Source: Bacillota bacterium
Lineage (GTDB): Bacteria > Bacillota > Clostridia > Christensenellales > Aristaeellaceae
Length of the DNA stretch: 31,943 nucleotides
Assembly (NCBI GenBank): GCA_023415715.1
Contig: JAEZJP010000336.1
Location: 1-31,943, forward strand
Reading direction: 5' to 3'
Shown here: piece after piece, positions 29,885 through 31,943 of the stretch
How positions within the stretch are numbered: the stretch's first letter is position 1
Layout: every line of letters starts with the position of its first letter
The notes under the pieces: generated by a model
Database searches by the model: none
Told to the model about the DNA's origin: nothing
What the model saw: only the letters and a program-made list of their open reading frames with translations
Translations under genes and position numbers: made by a program

Positions 29885-29941
29885 GTCGCAATGCCTCCGC
29901 AGTTCGTCCCGGCGTGCGTTTGTGTTTGATACCGTGGAAGA

Positions 29942-30499
29942 TCAACGTGCGGTTTGAGTTTTGGACACCATCTTTTCAGTGATAAACTTAATGGCGGCAT
30001 AGAGTACGATATAGAGAGGGAAAGAGTAGATATAGCGCCAGGTGAGAAGCTTGTACATGCCGATGTATACGGCAAACGGTTCACAAATAAATGACATGAC
30101 CGCGCTGGCGATGGTACATACCAGTAAAAACTTCCCCCACGCGGGGAACTTTTGATACAATATCATTCCGGTTATAGGGACAATGACATAATCCACCGGC
30201 AAAAGCAGCGCCATTTGCGGTAAGACTCGTACAGGGTATTCCCACATCATATGGTCCGATAATCCAACATCAAAGAACGTCGCAACCACATTGATGAGCA
30301 GCCCGAATACGCTGATTTCCAAAAGGCGCTTCTTTTCCGCTACCTTCCACCAGATGATCAGCGGAATGATGATCAGAGCAATGGAAATCCACCATGTAGG
30401 TGTGAATATTTCGCTTTCCTTGTAGTGCTGGACGAACATGTCATTGAGTTGGTCCTTGAGCTTGATGATTTCCTCGTGCAGTTGATCCGGACCGTTCAT
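29942..30499 (-). CDS. CBO0543 family membrane protein
   Basis: Protein of 185 aa, a typical family length. HEEIIKLKDQLNDMFVQHYK is a short N-terminal cytoplasmic helix, followed by TPTWWISIALIIIPLIIWW and four more spans, ending YKLLTWRYIYSFPLYIVLYA. I recognise this as CBO0543-like; function unknown. The start is set at ATG 30499. GGGGGG is 6 nt upstream and GGAG directly adjacent, so initiation is slightly unusual; a longer frame from 30589 overlaps the previous gene. It follows the gene at 31787 by 16 nt. Confidence 0.7.
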   Translation of the reverse strand: MNGPDQLHEEIIKLKDQLNDMFVQHYKESEIFTPTWWISIALIIIPLIIWWKVAEKKRLLEISVFGLLINVVATFFDVGLSDHMMWEYPVRVLPQMALLLPVDYVIVPITGMILYQKFPAWGKFLLVCTIASAVMSFICEPFAVYIGMYKLLTWRYIYSFPLYIVLYAAIKFITEKMVSKTQTAR

Positions 30500-30515
30500 C
30501 TCCTGCCCCCCAAGA

Positions 30516-31787
30516 TTAACCTGCGCTATTAAGGGCGATCGTGCTGACACCCAGAGCGCCATGGCTCCAGAGTATATCTTGCACTTCATCCGGCTTTATA
30601 TCCATGCAATTGATCAAAAGAACAATTTCAGAGGGTTGAATACGTATTTTCTTCTTTTGCAAGCGATTTACAAGCAGCTTGATGACTATGCCTACCGCGA
30701 AACCAAATCCGGTACCGATGAGCGCCCACAGCACGGGCCCCCAGGGCAGCAAAAAGCCGTAGATAAGCCCAAACAGCGAGAATGTGGCGGAAATAATAAT
30801 GGGGTAATCCATCATGCTTTGCCTGTCGGAGGCACGGAGCCTGTCAAAAAGCAATAGGGGATCATCCCGCTTGTCCAAAGGTACAGCCAGAATGCCGGTC
30901 TTGGGTATGCCCTTCTTTTGAAGCGTTGCCACCGCCGTTTCCAGGCGGATACTCTGCTCAAAACTCGCAACTATGTACATGCTGTCTCCTTCTTCCTTCC
31001 TGCATTGAAAAGGCATTGGAAATGTTCTGCTTTGAAATTCGTTCCGCAAGAACCTGGCCTGTTCCCATTCAAACAGCTTGTTGCCTTCAACGGTATGAAC
31101 ATAGGCATCATATACGCTGAAGAGGAAAATGGAGGGCACGTTCAGTACCCATTGTTTGTCCAAAGCCTCCTTCGCAAGTTCAAATTGCCCCATCGAAGTT
31201 AAATGAATGCCGGACAACAGCTTGGACATATATACGACCACAATCCACCAGGCTATCAGAAAAAAAGCAATCAATAAGCGCCGGGTGACCATCTGGCCGA
31301 CGCCTGGTGAAAGCAGGGACCAGACTGCACTCACCCATGGAGTTCCCTTGTCCAGATGGTTGAGGCCCATCATCTGAATAATAAACGGAGCAACAGGCGC
31401 ATCCTCATGGGCTGCCAGCAGGAATTGCTGGTTGATGTCCAAGGTGGTCCGGTAACTGTCCCAGATAGCGAACAGATAGGTAGGAATGTACAGCAACAGC
31501 CAATCCTTGTTCAGTACGCTTTTTGCCAGTTCAAAACTGCCGGTAAATGTATAGAATATGGCCAGATTCAGATGGGACTCAAGATTGATGAAGACTTCCC
31601 ATATAAACAGGATCATTCCGCAGAAGAATTTGGAAAGCAGAAGATGTCCACAGCCTGGAAAGATAGCCGACCAGAGCGCAATAATCATGGGATTGCGCAA
31701 GTGCATTTGCGTAATCCCGAGTACGCTGACATTTGCGCGTTGGCGCCGGGGAGATTGATTTTGATTATGGTTTTGCAGCATGCACAC
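30516..31787 (-). CDS. Membrane protein with internally duplicated domain plus stress-like C-terminal domain
   Basis: Protein of 423 aa. Residues about 28-130 and 140-245 are two copies of one unit. Each has W-x5-PG-G-(H/Q) then two spans, FELAK and the motif (N/D)K(D/Q)WxL, ending D(S/A)Y...T. Unit 1 shows ALWSAIFPGCGHLLL and GSFELAKSVLNKDWLL; unit 2 shows AVWSLLSPGVGQMVT and GQFELAKEALDKQWVL. Residues about 270-423 start MYIVASFEQSIRLETAVATL, then a two-span GFLLPWGPVLWALIGTGFGF segment, resembling proteins with a heavy-metal/YflT-like small alpha/beta fold joined to membrane helices. The GTG at 31787 has AAGGAG 5 nt upstream; ATG 31781 is the alternative at 11 nt. First gene of a three-gene membrane-protein operon; role unknown. 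Confidence 0.7.
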   Translation of the reverse strand: MCMLQNHNQNQSPRRQRANVSVLGITQMHLRNPMIIALWSAIFPGCGHLLLSKFFCGMILFIWEVFINLESHLNLAIFYTFTGSFELAKSVLNKDWLLLYIPTYLFAIWDSYRTTLDINQQFLLAAHEDAPVAPFIIQMMGLNHLDKGTPWVSAVWSLLSPGVGQMVTRRLLIAFFLIAWWIVVVYMSKLLSGIHLTSMGQFELAKEALDKQWVLNVPSIFLFSVYDAYVHTVEGNKLFEWEQARFLRNEFQSRTFPMPFQCRKEEGDSMYIVASFEQSIRLETAVATLQKKGIPKTGILAVPLDKRDDPLLLFDRLRASDRQSMMDYPIIISATFSLFGLIYGFLLPWGPVLWALIGTGFGFAVGIVIKLLVNRLQKKKIRIQPSEIVLLINCMDIKPDEVQDILWSHGALGVSTIALNSAG

Positions 31788-31859
31788 AAATTCTCCTTGC
31801 AGAGGAAAAGTTTTACATGCGTAGTATGGTTATGGAGCGCAAACTTATGCCAATAAAAA

Positions 31860-31875
31860 GGGGCTGTCTCAAAAG
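31860..31875. mobile_element. Possible end of an IS1182-like insertion sequence
   Basis: GGGGCTGTCTCAAAAG reads like the terminal repeats of IS1182-type elements (on the other strand CTTTTGAGACAGCCCC). It lies at the right edge with no transposase visible, so only the outermost end would be in the window. Confidence 0.3.
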
Positions 31876-31896
31876 AAGTGTAGGGCAGCGAGGGAA

Positions 31897-31933
31897 AAAA
31901 ATCACGTCCCAGCAAAGCAGGGGCGTGATTTTT
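31897..31933. terminator. Hairpin terminator at right edge
   Basis: AAAAATCACGTCCC, 9-nt loop, GGGGCGTGATTTTT, a 14-bp stem with one G-T pair, flanked by A and T runs and able to act in both directions. It probably ends a gene lying to the right of the window. Confidence 0.8.
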
Positions 31934-31943
31934 GTTGTAAAAT

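Noticed and set aside
1..31943. CRISPR arrays, tRNA or rRNA genes, prophage
   Set aside because: No regularly spaced direct repeats, cloverleaf-like sequences, rRNA stretches or phage structural genes were seen on either strand.

Overview
The window looks like chromosomal DNA from a low-to-mid GC Gram-positive bacterium, most likely a Clostridia-type Firmicute (Bacillota). The reasons are strong purine-rich Shine-Dalgarno sites (AAGGAGG type) before nearly every gene, frequent TTG/GTG starts, sigma-A promoters of the TTGACA-N17-TATAAT type, intrinsic terminators, and Firmicutes families (RsfS, NadD-YqeK, ComFB, CBO0543-type membrane proteins, DUF1653, DUF3781, ECF transporter S component). 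No tRNA, rRNA, CRISPR array, plasmid or phage module is visible. The backbone is moderately GC-rich; the stretch from about 8.3 to 12.8 kb is visibly A+T-richer.

Layout. 1-4.3 kb: the end of a cysteine-desulfurase-like enzyme, a convergent membrane protein with a degenerate Mrr-like domain, a NadD-YqeK fusion with rsfS, and a ComFB-family gene. 4.3-8.3 kb: a drug-sensor-type MerR regulator divergent from an attenuator-like leader ORF, a terminator and a three-gene ABC-2 exporter. 8.3-12.8 kb: an A+T-rich, all-plus-strand row of accessory genes (VOC protein, broken nitrilase, methyltransferase, zinc-dependent phospholipase C-like, DUF3781, a crystallin-J1-like small protein, CPBP protease). 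Most of its gene boundaries carry a short palindrome resembling CAAATTCCAATTTG, so it looks like a cassette array. 12.8-17.6 kb: a TIM-barrel protein, then a leader peptide rich in Tyr/Trp/Phe codons with a terminator ahead of DAHP synthase (aroF). A nucleotidyltransferase, a divergent tRNA-guanine transglycosylase paralog and an FmrO/Arm-type 16S rRNA methyltransferase homolog follow. 17.6-21.4 kb: an ECF S component coupled to a two-domain P-loop kinase, a small unknown protein and a MATE exporter. 21.4-25.4 kb: a coiled-coil protein, a secreted cysteine-peptidase-like protein, a DagK-like lipid kinase, DUF1653 and a NagD-type HAD phosphatase. 25.4-29 kb: metNI without metQ, a micro-ORF and a MocR regulator. 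29-31.9 kb: three membrane-protein genes on the minus strand, then a hairpin and a possible insertion-sequence end at the right edge.

The best candidates for something new are: (1) ribosome-mediated attenuation of aroF by a Tyr/Trp leader peptide; (2) a leader ORF plus terminator before an ABC exporter next to a MerR/GyrI drug sensor, whose peptide has an ErmD-leader-like LRFP segment; (3) the palindrome-punctuated cassette array; (4) the operon joining a nucleotidyltransferase, a TGT paralog and an aminoglycoside-resistance-type 16S rRNA methyltransferase homolog. All functions are inferred from sequence reading alone, without database searches.
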